A stretch of 64,000 nt of DNA from Deltaproteobacteria bacterium (GTDB taxonomy: Bacteria > Desulfobacterota > BSN033 > WVXP01): positions 92,336-156,335 of the forward strand of contig JAFDHF010000003.1 of the NCBI GenBank assembly GCA_019308905.1, read 5' to 3'. The position numbers and the translations under genes were made by a program. The stretch's first letter is position 1, and the number at the start of each line of letters is the position of its first letter. Under the pieces are notes generated by a model, which ran no database searches, was not told the DNA's origin, and saw only the letters and a program-made list of their open reading frames with translations. Below are positions 8,002-15,885 of the stretch, piece by piece.

Positions 8002-8429
8002 GTGGAGTTCCTGAGTTTTCGGCCGAGGATTCTTGGAAGTATATGAGTTCACGGTTTTTTTCTGTTTTGGCAGGAGAACGCCCTTGTCCCCTCGCTCCTG
8101 AGCTCACGGGGTGACCCTATCAAGGTTCGCGGGTGGACGGTTCCTGCCCCTTCCCCACGAACACGAATCACGCCTCACGAACACGACCCACGAACACGAA
8201 CACGAATCACGAACACGAACACGAATCACGAACACGACCCACGAACACGAACACGAATCACGAACACGCCTCACGCCTCACGAACACGCCCCACGAACAC
8301 GAATCACGAACACGATTCACGCCCCACGAACACGCCCTTTCCCCTCCCCCCTCCCCCTTGATGGGTACCCCACCGCTCCGGCAATGTCGCCCGGAGGCAA
8401 GGTGTTCTCCAAAAGTCAGGAAACTAAAC
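8002..8429 (+). mobile_element. MITE-like TIR element, copy A (428 bp)
   Basis: Left terminus GTGGAGTTCC (one T shorter than copies B and C) and right terminus GGAAACTAAAC form an imperfect inverted pair that extends inward (CCTGAGTTTT against AAAAGTCAGG). The left arm (8002-8155) and right arm (8338-8429) are nearly identical to those of the copies at 11513 and 33067. A short open frame in the left arm differs between copies mainly by amino-acid-changing substitutions, so it is unlikely to encode protein. No transposase is encoded. Confidence 0.8.
8156..8337 (+). repeat. CACGAA/CACGNNN minisatellite inside element A
   Basis: About 180 bp built from 6-bp CACGAA and 7-bp CACGAAT, CACGACC, CACGCCT, CACGCCC and CACGATT units in irregular order. 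This is the longest of the three arrays. Open frames through it encode only His/Glu/Thr/Arg/Asn repeats and are low-complexity by-products. Confidence 0.85.
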
Positions 8430-8565
8430 CTCACTCGCTGTTGACAGGAGAGAGCCTATAGGCTATCATCTCTGGCTGGGAGGTCGTCTCGCGATCCGTC
8501 GGCCTCGGCCGCGTGCCTTGGGGGGAGCGGAGATCTGCTTTCCGCCTGTGATGGACGGGCTTTAA

Positions 8566-8650
8566 GCCGGAGTGATGGAACTGGTAGACGTGCGGGACTC
8601 AAAATCCCGTGGCCCTTGCGGCCGTGTGGGTTCGACTCCCACCTCCGGCA
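8566..8650 (+). tRNA. tRNA-Leu (CAA anticodon)
   Basis: An 85-nt class II tRNA with a long variable arm. Acceptor strands GCCGGAG (8566-8572) and CTCCGGC (8643-8649) pair perfectly, with discriminator A as expected for Leu. The anticodon stem CGGGA/TCCCG encloses CTCAAAA, anticodon CAA. The T arm contains GGTTCGACTCC. A run of seven T follows at about 8666 and may end the transcript. The gene begins 136 bp after element A. Confidence 0.95.
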
Positions 8651-8763
8651 CTGACGGGACCGGCCTTTTTTTGTGTTGCCGTGGTGAGGAGAAGACAGAG
8701 CCTCGGGTTCCCACAAGGGTACCGAGATCTTCCTCTCACGAGGGCCTTATCGAGTCCGGGTTT

Positions 8764-9774
8764 TCAGACATGTCTCGCCTCCAGGAACCTCCGCGAGATC
8801 TTCTGGGCGATAATTGGAGCGTTTCCGCCTGCACGGTTATTGATCACCACGTTGACATGCACGCCTCGATCAACGGCCTCTGACATGACCTCGACCGTCT
8901 CGTCCACCATGTGAGGGCTCATCATGCCGTCTACCAGCCTGTTGAAAGGATAGGCCATTGCGTATGCCTCTGCGTACCGCACTCCGCGAGGGGTCATCAG
9001 CCTCACTACGGTCTGTCCACTCCGGTTCAGAAACCTGCCTCCACTCAGCGTAAACTGCTTCCGGAGAGAGGGGAGCCAGGTCCAGTGCGACAGGACCTGC
9101 CCGACTCCATGCTTTTCGAGAACACTGAAATAGGGTTCTGAAAGGAGGGATTCTGTTCTGACCTCTATGTGGTACCTGTTGTCCTTGGGGATCTCTTGGA
9201 GAAACCCGTCGAGTGCCAGTGCATAGGCATCGGGAGAGGTTCTGTCTTGCTTCGGTTGGTACTCCTGCTCGAAGATCAGTCCCTGGAGCAGATCTCCAAA
9301 CAGCTGCACGGCTGGTTGGTAAAACCGCCGGGTGAAGAGCTCCGGGTTAAGATAGTCGGGATTCTCAACGAACCTCTTCTCTCTCCAAAGCCTCTGGGCA
9401 AAAATCACCTGGGGGACCTTGATGATCACCCGGTCACTTGCACCCATGTACTTGCGGTAACTCTGAAGGACCCTGTAGTTCTGCGTGGGTCTTAGATCCT
9501 CGTCGAGCAGGAGACCGTAGAAGGTGAAATCCAATTCGAGAACAGAGAAATGTTCAAAGTACTCTTCGACTGATTTGACGGGCAGGACCTCCTCCCTGAA
9601 GGATCCCCCTCCCACCGTCTTGAGCCTTTGAGATATCCTACCCCTGTAGAGCTGCTCGGAATAGATCTGCCCGAGCCAGCCTGCGTATCTGTCGCTGGCG
9701 GTCCCGATTGAAACAAGGGGATGGAGGTCTCTAAAACGAAACCCCTCCACACTGTGGATTTGCTGCCCAGCCAT
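8764..9774 (-). CDS. DUF72 family protein
   Basis: A 336-residue protein of the DUF72 family (TIM-barrel-like fold, no established activity). Family features are the YAGWLGQIYSEQLY segment in place of the usual G-x-SG-W-x-Y start, VLELDFTFYG, the conserved VIIKVPQVIFAQRLWR segment, and the closing HVNVVINNRAGGNAPIIAQKISRRFLE, which matches the family's VNNRAGGNAP ending. ATG 9774 is preceded by AGGGGAAA; an upstream TTG at 9795 is in frame but less likely. The gene lies downstream of rubredoxin and its likely reductase on the same strand, so a link to redox or stress metabolism is plausible but unproven. Confidence 0.8.
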   Translation of the reverse strand: MAGQQIHSVEGFRFRDLHPLVSIGTASDRYAGWLGQIYSEQLYRGRISQRLKTVGGGSFREEVLPVKSVEEYFEHFSVLELDFTFYGLLLDEDLRPTQNYRVLQSYRKYMGASDRVIIKVPQVIFAQRLWREKRFVENPDYLNPELFTRRFYQPAVQLFGDLLQGLIFEQEYQPKQDRTSPDAYALALDGFLQEIPKDNRYHIEVRTESLLSEPYFSVLEKHGVGQVLSHWTWLPSLRKQFTLSGGRFLNRSGQTVVRLMTPRGVRYAEAYAMAYPFNRLVDGMMSPHMVDETVEVMSEAVDRGVHVNVVINNRAGGNAPIIAQKISRRFLEARHV

Positions 9775-9859
9775 TTTCCCCTGATCGACAGACAATACGG
9801 CAACAAAAGAAGATCAAATTGACACGCCCGGATCAGGGCAGGAGAGAGCCTGTGCGGGT

Positions 9860-10018
9860 TCAGGTTTTTTCGAATTCGTCCTTGGAGGCTCCGCACACAG
9901 GACAGACCCAATCGTCAGGGAGTTCTTCGAAAGGGGTGCCTGGATCGATTCCATTGTCTGGGTCTCCCTTTTCCGGGTCATAGATGTATCCGCATACCGT
10001 ACACTGCCACTTGTCCAT
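9860..10018 (-). CDS. Rubredoxin
   Basis: A 52-residue gene, easily missed because it is so short. The product contains the two rubredoxin knuckles [10 protein letters not shown] (N-terminal) and [12 protein letters not shown] (C-terminal), which hold one iron by four cysteines, with the conserved [16 protein letters not shown] between them. It carries single electrons in the cytoplasm, typically from an NAD(P)H-rubredoxin reductase to oxygen- or peroxide-reducing enzymes. ATG 10018 is preceded by GGAGGAAACG. It starts 10 bp after the stop of the upstream FAD oxidoreductase gene, so the two are almost certainly co-transcribed. Confidence 0.95.
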   Translation of the reverse strand: MDKWQCTVCGYIYDPEKGDPDNGIDPGTPFEELPDDWVCPVCGASKDEFEKT

Positions 10019-10028
10019 CGTTTCCTCC

Positions 10029-11237
10029 CTATCTCTCGAGTTTCTGGAAATCGAACCCCTCTGCGAGGATATCTCCTTTGAAGGCCGTCACGTCTCTTCT
10101 GTTCTCCATGGCGTGGAGGATCTCTCGATGCCCTGAAATATCTCCCATAAGGATGCATCCGACAATGACACCGCCTTCCAGGACCAGCCTCCTATAAACA
10201 AATTTTCCCTCGTCTTTCCGTACCAGATCTTTCAGATTTCTATCCGAGTCGATATTCCCGGAAGAGATCAGGTCGATACCTGCCACCTTGAGGCGGTTCG
10301 ACATTACGGTTCCCTGATACGAGGCTTCGCCTCCAGCCATGTTGATTCCAGCTATTTCGCCTTGTTTTTGTGACGCGGGCCAGATGCCGTAGAAAAGCCC
10401 CCTGTGCTCCACAAGGTCTCCTGCCGCGTATACACCCGGTCTCTTGGTTTCCAGGTGGTCGTTGACGACCGCCCCCCTTTCTATTTCGAGGTCGAGGCTC
10501 CTTGCCAGATCGAGGTTTGGGCGGATGCCTGCCGAAAAAAGCAGCATGTCGCAGGGAAGGGTGGGGCCCTCTTCGAGAACCACCCCTTCAACTCGGGCCT
10601 TTCCCACTATCTCCTTCGACCTCGCCCCGAGATAGAATCTGAATCCCATGGTCTCCATCTGTCTTTTCAGAAGCTCACTTCCAGGAACATCCATCTGCCG
10701 TGGAAGAAGCCTTGGAAAAAACTCGACCACGGAGACTTCGATGCCAAGCCGGCGCAATCCGTTTCCCACTTCAAGGCCCAAGACGCCCCCGCCGATGAGA
10801 ACTGCCTTCTTTGTGCTGGCAGCATATTCTCGGATCTTCTCGGCGTCCTTCAAGGACCGGAGGGTGAAGACACCGCGCTTTGCCGCACCCTTGACGGGTG
10901 GAACAAAGGGGTGGCTGCCGGTGGCAAGCAGGAGGCGGTCATACGGATAGGCAGCCTGCTTGGTGGTTTGAACCTCTCTCTTTTCGGGATCGACAAGTAC
11001 TACAGGTTCCTCCAGATGGAGCTCGATCGAATGCTCGTGATACCATCCGGGTTTGTGAACGACGAGCTTCTCCTCATCCACCTCCCCGGCAAGATACTCC
11101 GGGAGTCTGATACGGGTGTAAAAGGGCTGCGGCTCGTCGGTGAAGATATCGATCTTCCCGGCCTTATCCACCTGCCGGATCGACTCGGCCGCCGTGGTTC
11201 CTGCAACCCCGTTCCCGACAATCACATACCGTCTCAT
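10029..11237 (-). CDS. NAD(P)/FAD-dependent oxidoreductase, likely rubredoxin reductase
   Basis: A 402-residue pyridine-nucleotide-disulfide-type flavoprotein. It shows the N-terminal FAD-binding [16 protein letters not shown] (about 5-20), the central NAD(P)-binding [28 protein letters not shown] (about 145-172), and the C-terminal FAD motif [13 protein letters not shown]. It lacks the redox-active CxxC of glutathione-reductase-type enzymes, as expected for NADH:rubredoxin reductase and NirB-like reductases. ATG 11237 follows a GGGAG ribosome site; the frame stays open further upstream but the FAD motif fixes this start. Rubredoxin follows immediately. The pair probably channels NADH electrons to a terminal O2 or peroxide reductase encoded elsewhere. 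Confidence 0.9.
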   Translation of the reverse strand: MRRYVIVGNGVAGTTAAESIRQVDKAGKIDIFTDEPQPFYTRIRLPEYLAGEVDEEKLVVHKPGWYHEHSIELHLEEPVVLVDPEKREVQTTKQAAYPYDRLLLATGSHPFVPPVKGAAKRGVFTLRSLKDAEKIREYAASTKKAVLIGGGVLGLEVGNGLRRLGIEVSVVEFFPRLLPRQMDVPGSELLKRQMETMGFRFYLGARSKEIVGKARVEGVVLEEGPTLPCDMLLFSAGIRPNLDLARSLDLEIERGAVVNDHLETKRPGVYAAGDLVEHRGLFYGIWPASQKQGEIAGINMAGGEASYQGTVMSNRLKVAGIDLISSGNIDSDRNLKDLVRKDEGKFVYRRLVLEGGVIVGCILMGDISGHREILHAMENRRDVTAFKGDILAEGFDFQKLER

Positions 11238-11512
11238 GACTTTTCTCCCAGGCCCGGACAGGAAAGAACACGGTAAAACCGCTTCAAGTACGGAACCCAC
11301 GGATGTTGAAAATTGATCTAATTCTAATGTGGAGGGCAAAAGAAATTCAACCCCGGGGGCGGCCGCCACCCCGGGAAGAGACTTTGGTTTTGAGTTCTCC
11401 GGGAGGCAGAGACCGTCGGGCCCTGCCATGTGCACGGGATACCACACGTTCGATAACCCGGGGTTCACCGGAGAGAGTCGAATATCTGGTGTTCAACATG
11501 CAAATCCTTAAG

Positions 11513-11924
11513 GTGGAGTTTCCTGGGTTTTCGGCCGAGGATTCTTGCAAGTATATGACTTCACGATTTCTTTCTGTTTTGGCAGGAGAACGCCCTTGTC
11601 CCCTCGCTCCTGAGCTCACGCGGTGACCCTATCAAGGTTCGCGGATGGGCAGTTCCTGCCCCTTCCCCACGAACACGACTCACGAATCACGAACACGAAT
11701 CACGAACACGAATCACGACCCACGAACACGACCCACGAACACGAATCACGAACACGAATCACGAACACGAATCACGACCCACGAACACGACCCACGAACA
11801 CGACTCACGAACACGAATCACGAACACCACCCTTCCCCTCCCCCCTCCCCCTTGATGCGTACCCCACCGCTTCCGCAATGCCGCCCGGAGGCAAGGGTGT
11901 TCTCCAAGAGTCAGGAAACTCAAC
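11513..11924 (+). mobile_element. MITE-like TIR element, copy B (about 412 bp)
   Basis: Left terminus GTGGAGTTTCCTGGGTTTT and right terminus AGAGTCAGGAAACTCAAC form an imperfect inverted pair. The left arm is 11513-11667 and the right arm 11831-11924, each within 1-2 bp of the arm lengths of copies A and C. Same orientation as copy A, so the two are direct repeats bracketing tRNA-Leu, DUF72, rubredoxin and the oxidoreductase. No coding capacity is apparent. Confidence 0.8.
11668..11830 (+). repeat. CACGAA/CACGNNN minisatellite inside element B
   Basis: About 160 bp of irregular 6- and 7-bp units (CACGAA, CACGAAT, CACGACT, CACGACC). The same repeat occurs in copies A and C at other lengths and unit orders, so it expands and contracts independently in each. 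Confidence 0.85.
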
Positions 11925-12049
11925 AAAATCCTTAAGAGGTTGACTTCCCAGAGCTTCTGGGGCATGATTTTAGCAACTGGCTTGTCGAGGATTCGGCGGC
12001 CGGGTGTTCTCTGGAGATTCTGGGTTTGTTGGAAGAGAGGGACAGCCCA

Positions 12050-12538
12050 ATGGGTCGAAGGGATTACTATGACGAGGATCGGCCGAGCTGGAGGGAGATA
12101 GACCGGAGGAGAGACCGGAGTTCCCATGTGTCCCGCGAGAGATCCGAAACCAGACAAAAAGCCTCCCGTTCGAGTTGGCTCCAGAAACAGTACCGGAAAG
12201 AAGCCGAGAGACTATTCATGGGCAAGAAAGGGACTGACAAGCACAAGGACGACCACAGGGCGATATATGAATCCTACGGGTCCCCTCGGTTCGGCGAGGC
12301 TGTCAACACGTATATCGAAGAATACGGTCTTCCTGACGACTGGAGCACTCTCTTTCTCTTGCTCGACTATGACGAACCATCTGTCGTACGCCGGGCCATT
12401 GAGGCACTCAGGAAGCAATACGGTGGGAGAACCGCCCTGGAGAAGCAGGGGCTGAGGTCAAAGCTGGAGATTCTCGCCATGACTGCCAGGGACGAGGAAC
12501 TGAGACAGTTCGCGGAAGAGGCACTGGGAGATTTGTGA
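12050..12538 (+). CDS. Uncharacterised protein with charged N-terminus and helical C-terminus
   Basis: A 162-residue protein from ATG 12050, an in-frame TTG lying 8 codons upstream. The first ~55 residues are very rich in Arg, Asp, Ser and Glu (RRDYYDEDRPSWREIDRRRDRS) and probably disordered. Residues about 60-90 contain AERLFMGKKGTDKHKDDHRAIYESYGSPRF, and the rest (LLLDYDEPSVVRRAIEALRKQYGG to the end) looks like a pair of HEAT-type helices. I do not recognise a named family, though the pattern resembles conserved hypothetical proteins of Deltaproteobacteria. It precedes the SH3-anchor gene by 29 bp and may share its transcript. Confidence 0.7.
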   Translation: MGRRDYYDEDRPSWREIDRRRDRSSHVSRERSETRQKASRSSWLQKQYRKEAERLFMGKKGTDKHKDDHRAIYESYGSPRFGEAVNTYIEEYGLPDDWSTLFLLLDYDEPSVVRRAIEALRKQYGGRTALEKQGLRSKLEILAMTARDEELRQFAEEALGDL

Positions 12539-12567
12539 GTGGATAGCCAGTCGGTGGGCGACGGAAG

Positions 12568-13332
12568 ATGAACAGGATCAGGTACTCCTTTTTCCTTCTA
12601 ATAGCGTGCTCTCTCTGCTGGATGAGCGGGGTTGGACTGGCTGAAACCATGTATGTGACCGACCGCCTCTATCTCTCCCTCCGGAATACACCCGAGTTAG
12701 AGCAACCCTCGATAGCCGTTCTTCCTTCGGACACGGCAGTGGAGGTGCTTGAGACGGATAACGGTTGGGCGAAGGTGAAGCTGGAGGACGGTAGAACCGG
12801 ATGGGTTCTGAAGAAGTACCTCGTACGGGACTTGCCCAAGTCTGTTGTTATCGAGCGGCTGCAAGGGCGGATCAGGATTGAGTCCCTCACGATCCAGAAC
12901 CTCAAGGACCGGATCAGGCAGTTGTCTCTCACCATTGAACAGTTGCAGAAACAGGTGAAGAACAAGTCGGCCGCCCTGGAACGACTCGAACAGCAGGGGG
13001 TCGGTAAGCCATCTCCAGTCACTCGGGAATCGGGAGGAGAGGGGGGCGGCACATCCCTGCTCCTTGCGAGGCTTAGGGATGAGAATGCATCTCTGAAGAG
13101 GCAACTTTCCGAACTGGAGTCCCTCAGGGCCAGAGAGGCCGTCTTGAAGGCTGAACTGGGGGATTTGAAACAGAGAATCGCACAGGATAGCAGTGATGAG
13201 ACTGCCGGGGTGGGGCAAAGCCTGACAAGACGCAAAGAGGTCTACCTCATCGCCGCCGGAGCGCTTCTGGTGGGACTGATTCTCGGATACATGGCAAGAC
13301 GTCCTGACAAGAACCGGTTCTATCTCAGATAG
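12568..13332 (+). CDS. SH3-domain membrane-anchored periplasmic protein
   Basis: A 254-residue protein of the bacterial SH3-and-anchor type (TIGR04211-like). A signal peptide (residues 1-26, ending GLAET) is followed by an SH3b domain (MYVTDRLYLSLRNTP through GWAKVKLEDGRTGWVLKKYL, about 27-88), a long coiled coil (about 95-215, with Leu/Gln/Lys/Glu heptads such as IRQLSLTIEQLQKQVKNK), and a C-terminal transmembrane helix (YLIAAGALLVGLILGYMA) with a short basic tail. It is probably tethered to the inner membrane with the SH3 domain in the periplasm. Partner and role are unknown. Confidence 0.85.
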   Translation: MNRIRYSFFLLIACSLCWMSGVGLAETMYVTDRLYLSLRNTPELEQPSIAVLPSDTAVEVLETDNGWAKVKLEDGRTGWVLKKYLVRDLPKSVVIERLQGRIRIESLTIQNLKDRIRQLSLTIEQLQKQVKNKSAALERLEQQGVGKPSPVTRESGGEGGGTSLLLARLRDENASLKRQLSELESLRAREAVLKAELGDLKQRIAQDSSDETAGVGQSLTRRKEVYLIAAGALLVGLILGYMARRPDKNRFYLR

Positions 13333-13758
13333 GTATCGAACTCACAGGTGTGGATGGACTGTGGAAATCCAGTGGATAGATTCTGTCTAAGCCTGTGGTT
13401 GCGGACAACAGGCCAGGGAGTATCCGGTCTTCCCGATTCTCATTCAAGGGGTGTGCTCGCCGATTTGACCCGGTTTTGCTCCAAGATTTGCTCCAAGACA
13501 AGAAGGGCCGTGACTCATGGGCCACGGTACTGCAGGATGTGAATTCTTCTGTTGACTTTCCCGTGGATAGGGCATCCGCCTTGAGATGATCGAGCCTGCC
13601 CTGTTGAGTATTTTCTCCTTGAGAAGTAGAATTTCTTTGAGTGGAGCCAGCAGGACGGAGAGTGGGGTTCTTTGTTCTTTTGAAGCTTCCTTGTCGGCAG
13701 GGCCTGATCTCAAGAACCGGGAAGAACAGAGACGAGGGCTCCGATGGGAGGGGATGGA
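13333..13758. other. 426-bp intergenic region with a 12-bp tandem duplication
   Basis: No gene is supported here. TTTGCTCCAAGA is duplicated in tandem at 13475-13486 and 13487-13498. Several GTGGA/TCCAC words lie nearby (13349-13380). The layout recalls the 12-bp tandem duplication at 921-944, although the sequence differs. The frames through it are short and lack family resemblance. Confidence 0.5.
13475..13498. repeat. 12-bp tandem duplication
   Basis: Two exact adjacent copies of TTTGCTCCAAGA within an intergenic region. The period (12 bp) is the same as in the duplication at 921-944. Confidence 0.6.
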
Positions 13759-14232
13759 ATGGACAGGGTGGAGCTGAGGGGGTGGAAAAGGGAGGACCTG
13801 GATCAGGTTGCCGATCTCTGGTTCGGGCTGGCTACCCTTGTAAGTCCCATGGACGGCTTTTACAGGATTTCACCCGATGCGAGGAAGAAGTACATGACAT
13901 ATTTGAGAAGGGTCTTTCGAGACCCAAACTACGCCGTTTTCGTCGCCGAGGGCTCCGAGGGACTAGTTGGTTTTGCCATGGGGCGGATCAACAGGAACCC
14001 ATCCGTTGTTATCCCTGAGAGCGTGGGTTATATCGAGAACGTTTTCGTCAAGGAGGAAAGGCGGAAGTCCGGGATCGGAAAGGCACTGTGCAGCAGGCTC
14101 CTGGACTGGTTCAAGGAGAAAGGGATCGGCCATGTCGAGCTCTTCTATCAGCTCGAGAATCGGGGGGCCGAAGCTTTTTGGAAGACCATGGGGTTCAAGG
14201 CGTGGCTTGCTAAGGCCTACATGATTCTCTAA
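13759..14232 (+). CDS. GNAT family N-acetyltransferase
   Basis: A 157-residue acetyltransferase that moves the acetyl group of acetyl-CoA to an amine; the substrate is not identifiable. The GNAT core is visible as VGYIENVFVKEERRKSGIGKALCSRLLDWFKEKGIGHVELFYQLENRGAEAFWKTMGF, with the acetyl-CoA pyrophosphate-binding motif RRKSGIGKAL (R/Q-x-x-G-x-G/A). ATG 13759 is chosen over the in-frame ATG 13744 because GGGAGGGG sits 5 bp before it. A relic of the TIR element begins 2 bp after its stop codon. Confidence 0.85.
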   Translation: MDRVELRGWKREDLDQVADLWFGLATLVSPMDGFYRISPDARKKYMTYLRRVFRDPNYAVFVAEGSEGLVGFAMGRINRNPSVVIPESVGYIENVFVKEERRKSGIGKALCSRLLDWFKEKGIGHVELFYQLENRGAEAFWKTMGFKAWLAKAYMIL

Positions 14233-14233
14233 G

Positions 14234-14284
14234 CCGGGAAGGGGCAGGAACTGCCCACCCGCGAAACCCGATGGGGTCACCGCT
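14234..14284 (-). mobile_element. Inverted relic of the TIR element core
   Basis: On the minus strand this reads GCGGTGACCCCATCGGGTTT, CGCGGGTGGGCAGTTCC and TGCCCCTTCC, matching the inner part of the left arm of copies A-C (GCGGTGACCCTATCAAGGTT, CGCGGATGGGCAGTTCC, TGCCCCTTCC). The terminal repeat and the array are missing. It shares the CATCGGG variant with the relic at 6005-6120, suggesting an older subfamily. Confidence 0.65.
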
Positions 14285-14338
14285 TGGGGATAAGGCTTGA
14301 CAGTAAAAGATGAGGTTCCGGCAAAGGAGGCAGGAGGC

Positions 14339-14953
14339 ATGATCATCAGTATCAACCCGAAGAATCCGCAGAAGAGATTGGTTGACAGGGCTGTAAAGGT
14401 GCTGCAGCAGGGGGGGCTGATCGGCTATCCCACCGATACGATCTATGGAATCGGTTGCGATCTCTTCAACAAAGAGGCGATAGAGAAGATCTATCGGCTG
14501 AAGAAACACGACAGAAAGAAGCCATTGAGTTTTATCTGCTCCGACCTTGACGACATCAGCCGGTATGCCAGGGTTTCAAACTACGCCTACAAGACGATGA
14601 GGAGGCTTCTCCCCGGGCCGTACACCTTTATCCTCGAGGCGACCAAACTCGTGCCGAAGATAGCCACTACCAAGCAGAAGACGGTCGGGATTCGTGTTCC
14701 AGACAACCAGATCTGCCTGAGCATCGTCCGTTCACTGGGTCATCCCATTATCAGTACGAGTGTGTATACGGTGAATGAGGAGCTGTACAGTGATCCGGCC
14801 GAGATCGAAGAGAGATTCGGCAAGCAACTCGACCTCGTTATCGACGGAGGCATTATCGCGGCGGAGCACTCGAGTGTCATCGACCTGACCGATGAGGAGC
14901 CGAGAGTGGTCCGGCGGGGTAAAGGCGACGTGAGCGTCTTCGAATCGATCTAG
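14339..14953 (+). CDS. L-threonylcarbamoyladenylate synthase-family protein (Sua5/YciO/YrdC)
   Basis: A 204-residue YrdC-fold protein. Family motifs are GGLIGYPTDTIYGIGCDLFNKEAIEKIYRLKKHDRKKPLS (the nucleotide- and threonine-binding KxR/SxN region), LLPGPYTFILEATK, and TVGIRVPDNQICLSIVRSLGHPIISTSV. Sua5/YrdC enzymes make threonylcarbamoyl-AMP for the t6A modification of ANN-decoding tRNAs; the YciO subgroup has this fold but a less certain role. The length and HDRKKPLSFI motif point to the short YciO/YrdC type. ATG 14339 has a strong AGGAGG. It is followed at once by an amidohydrolase gene. Confidence 0.85.
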   Translation: MIISINPKNPQKRLVDRAVKVLQQGGLIGYPTDTIYGIGCDLFNKEAIEKIYRLKKHDRKKPLSFICSDLDDISRYARVSNYAYKTMRRLLPGPYTFILEATKLVPKIATTKQKTVGIRVPDNQICLSIVRSLGHPIISTSVYTVNEELYSDPAEIEERFGKQLDLVIDGGIIAAEHSSVIDLTDEEPRVVRRGKGDVSVFESI

Positions 14954-14973
14954 GAGGGTTGGATCGAGACGGC

Positions 14974-15813
14974 ATGATCATCGATGGGCATACCCATATC
15001 TTTCCCCGCAAGGTGCGCGAGAACCGGCATAGTTACTGCCAGATGGATCCCGCCTTTCGCGAGATATACGGCAACGAAAAGGCAAAGCTGGTGGGACCCG
15101 AGTCCGTGATCGCAGCGATGGACGACGCTGGGGTCGACATGGCCGTTGTGTGCGGGTTCCCCTGGCAGAGCCATGACCTCTGTGTGATGACGAATGATGC
15201 GATCCTGGAGGCTGTCCAGCGTTTCCCCGGCCGGCTGGTGGGTTTTGGTTCGGTCTGCCTGGAAGAGCCGGAACGTGCGCCGAAAGAGATTGAACGCTGT
15301 GCTGAGGGGGGGCTTCGAGGGATCGGAGAGCTCGGCTTCTATACACGGAAGATGACCCGGCAGGACTGTCTCAGGATGGCTCCCATCTGCAGGGGAGCGG
15401 TGGATCTGAAACTGCCCCTGCTCCTCCACGCCAATGAGACCGTGGGGCATTTCTATCCGGGCAAGGGTGATACGGACCTGAAGGAATTCTACTGGTTCAT
15501 ATCTTCCTACCCCGACCTTGTGATCATTCTGGCTCACTGGGGTGGTGGGCTCGTGTTTTATGAAATGATGCCCTCGGTGGCCCGGGTGACTCGGAGGGTC
15601 TACTATGACACAGCGGCCAGCCCTTTTCTTTACAGGGAGGTTGTCTATCGGGTGGCCCATGAGATAGTTGGTCCAGATCGGATCATTTTCGGGAGCGACT
15701 ACCCCCTTCTAGGGCCGGAACGGTACATCAGAGAGATAGAGGGGGCAGGCCTGGACCGATTATCCGTTGAGAAGATTCTGGGGGAGAATCTGAGGGGAAT
15801 CCTTGCCCTGTAA
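14974..15813 (+). CDS. Amidohydrolase-family metal-dependent hydrolase (TIM barrel)
   Basis: A 279-residue amidohydrolase of the amidohydrolase_2/TatD-like kind. The N-terminal metal-binding HxH is MIIDGHTHIFP (residues 5-7 region), further ligand candidates are LLLHANE and VIILAHWGG, and the C-terminal IIFGSDYPLLGPERY supplies the conserved Asp. The substrate cannot be deduced. A TTG at 14959 is in frame, but AGGAGGG abuts it, so ATG 14974 is preferred with modest certainty. It begins 20 bp after the Sua5-type gene and 72 bp before rarA. Confidence 0.8.
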   Translation: MIIDGHTHIFPRKVRENRHSYCQMDPAFREIYGNEKAKLVGPESVIAAMDDAGVDMAVVCGFPWQSHDLCVMTNDAILEAVQRFPGRLVGFGSVCLEEPERAPKEIERCAEGGLRGIGELGFYTRKMTRQDCLRMAPICRGAVDLKLPLLLHANETVGHFYPGKGDTDLKEFYWFISSYPDLVIILAHWGGGLVFYEMMPSVARVTRRVYYDTAASPFLYREVVYRVAHEIVGPDRIIFGSDYPLLGPERYIREIEGAGLDRLSVEKILGENLRGILAL

Positions 15814-15885
15814 GGTGCCTTGCTCTTTCCAGGCCGGGAGCATGGAGTCGTTACCCTTGCCCCGGCTGGAGTGGCTCACAGGAGG

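Larger units (their letters stand above)
7994..8437 (+). repeat. Direct repeats flanking element A (target-site duplication)
   Basis: CTCACTCG occurs at 7994-8001, directly before the left terminus of element A, and again at 8430-8437, directly after its right terminus. The match extends 2 bp leftward (ACCTCACTCG), the extra AC overlapping the element's own right end. Confidence 0.75.
11502..11936 (+). repeat. Direct repeats flanking element B (target-site duplication)
   Basis: AAATCCTTAAG occurs at 11502-11512, directly before the left terminus of element B, and at 11926-11936, just after its right terminus. The last 8 bp (TCCTTAAG) would match the 8-bp duplication of copy C if the right end of copy B carries a few extra bases. 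Confidence 0.7.
11238..12049. other. Intergenic region containing element B
   Basis: The first 275 bp (11238-11512) hold no gene; a GC-rich partial palindrome around 11355-11380 (CCCCGGGGGCGGCCGCCACC) is the only structure seen. Element B occupies 11513-11924. The last 120 bp precede the gene at 12050. Open frames across the array in either strand are low-complexity. Confidence 0.6.

Noticed and set aside
8017..8115. Short conserved open frame in the left arm of the TIR elements (ends ...GERPCPLAPELT)
   Set aside because: Between the three copies most base differences change the amino acid, and copy A has a 1-bp deletion just upstream. This argues against selection on a protein.
8156..8337. 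CRISPR array
   Set aside because: Units are 6-7 bp with no separate unique spacers, no 23-40 bp repeats, and no cas genes in the window.
8111..8461. Open frames of about 100 codons across the CACGAA arrays (also at 11623-11943 and 33177-33377)
   Set aside because: They encode only repeated His/Glu/Thr/Arg/Asn words in several frames at once, have no stable start or family, and change length with the array. They are by-products of a repeat lacking stop codons.
11238..11468. N-terminal extension of the FAD oxidoreductase up to 11468
   Set aside because: The frame is open, but the FAD-binding motif typical of the extreme N-terminus starts at 11237 with a good ribosome site; the extension has no homology.
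8002..11924. Composite transposon formed by element copies A and B
   Set aside because: Each copy has its own different flanking duplication, showing two independent insertions; the outer flanks do not match each other.
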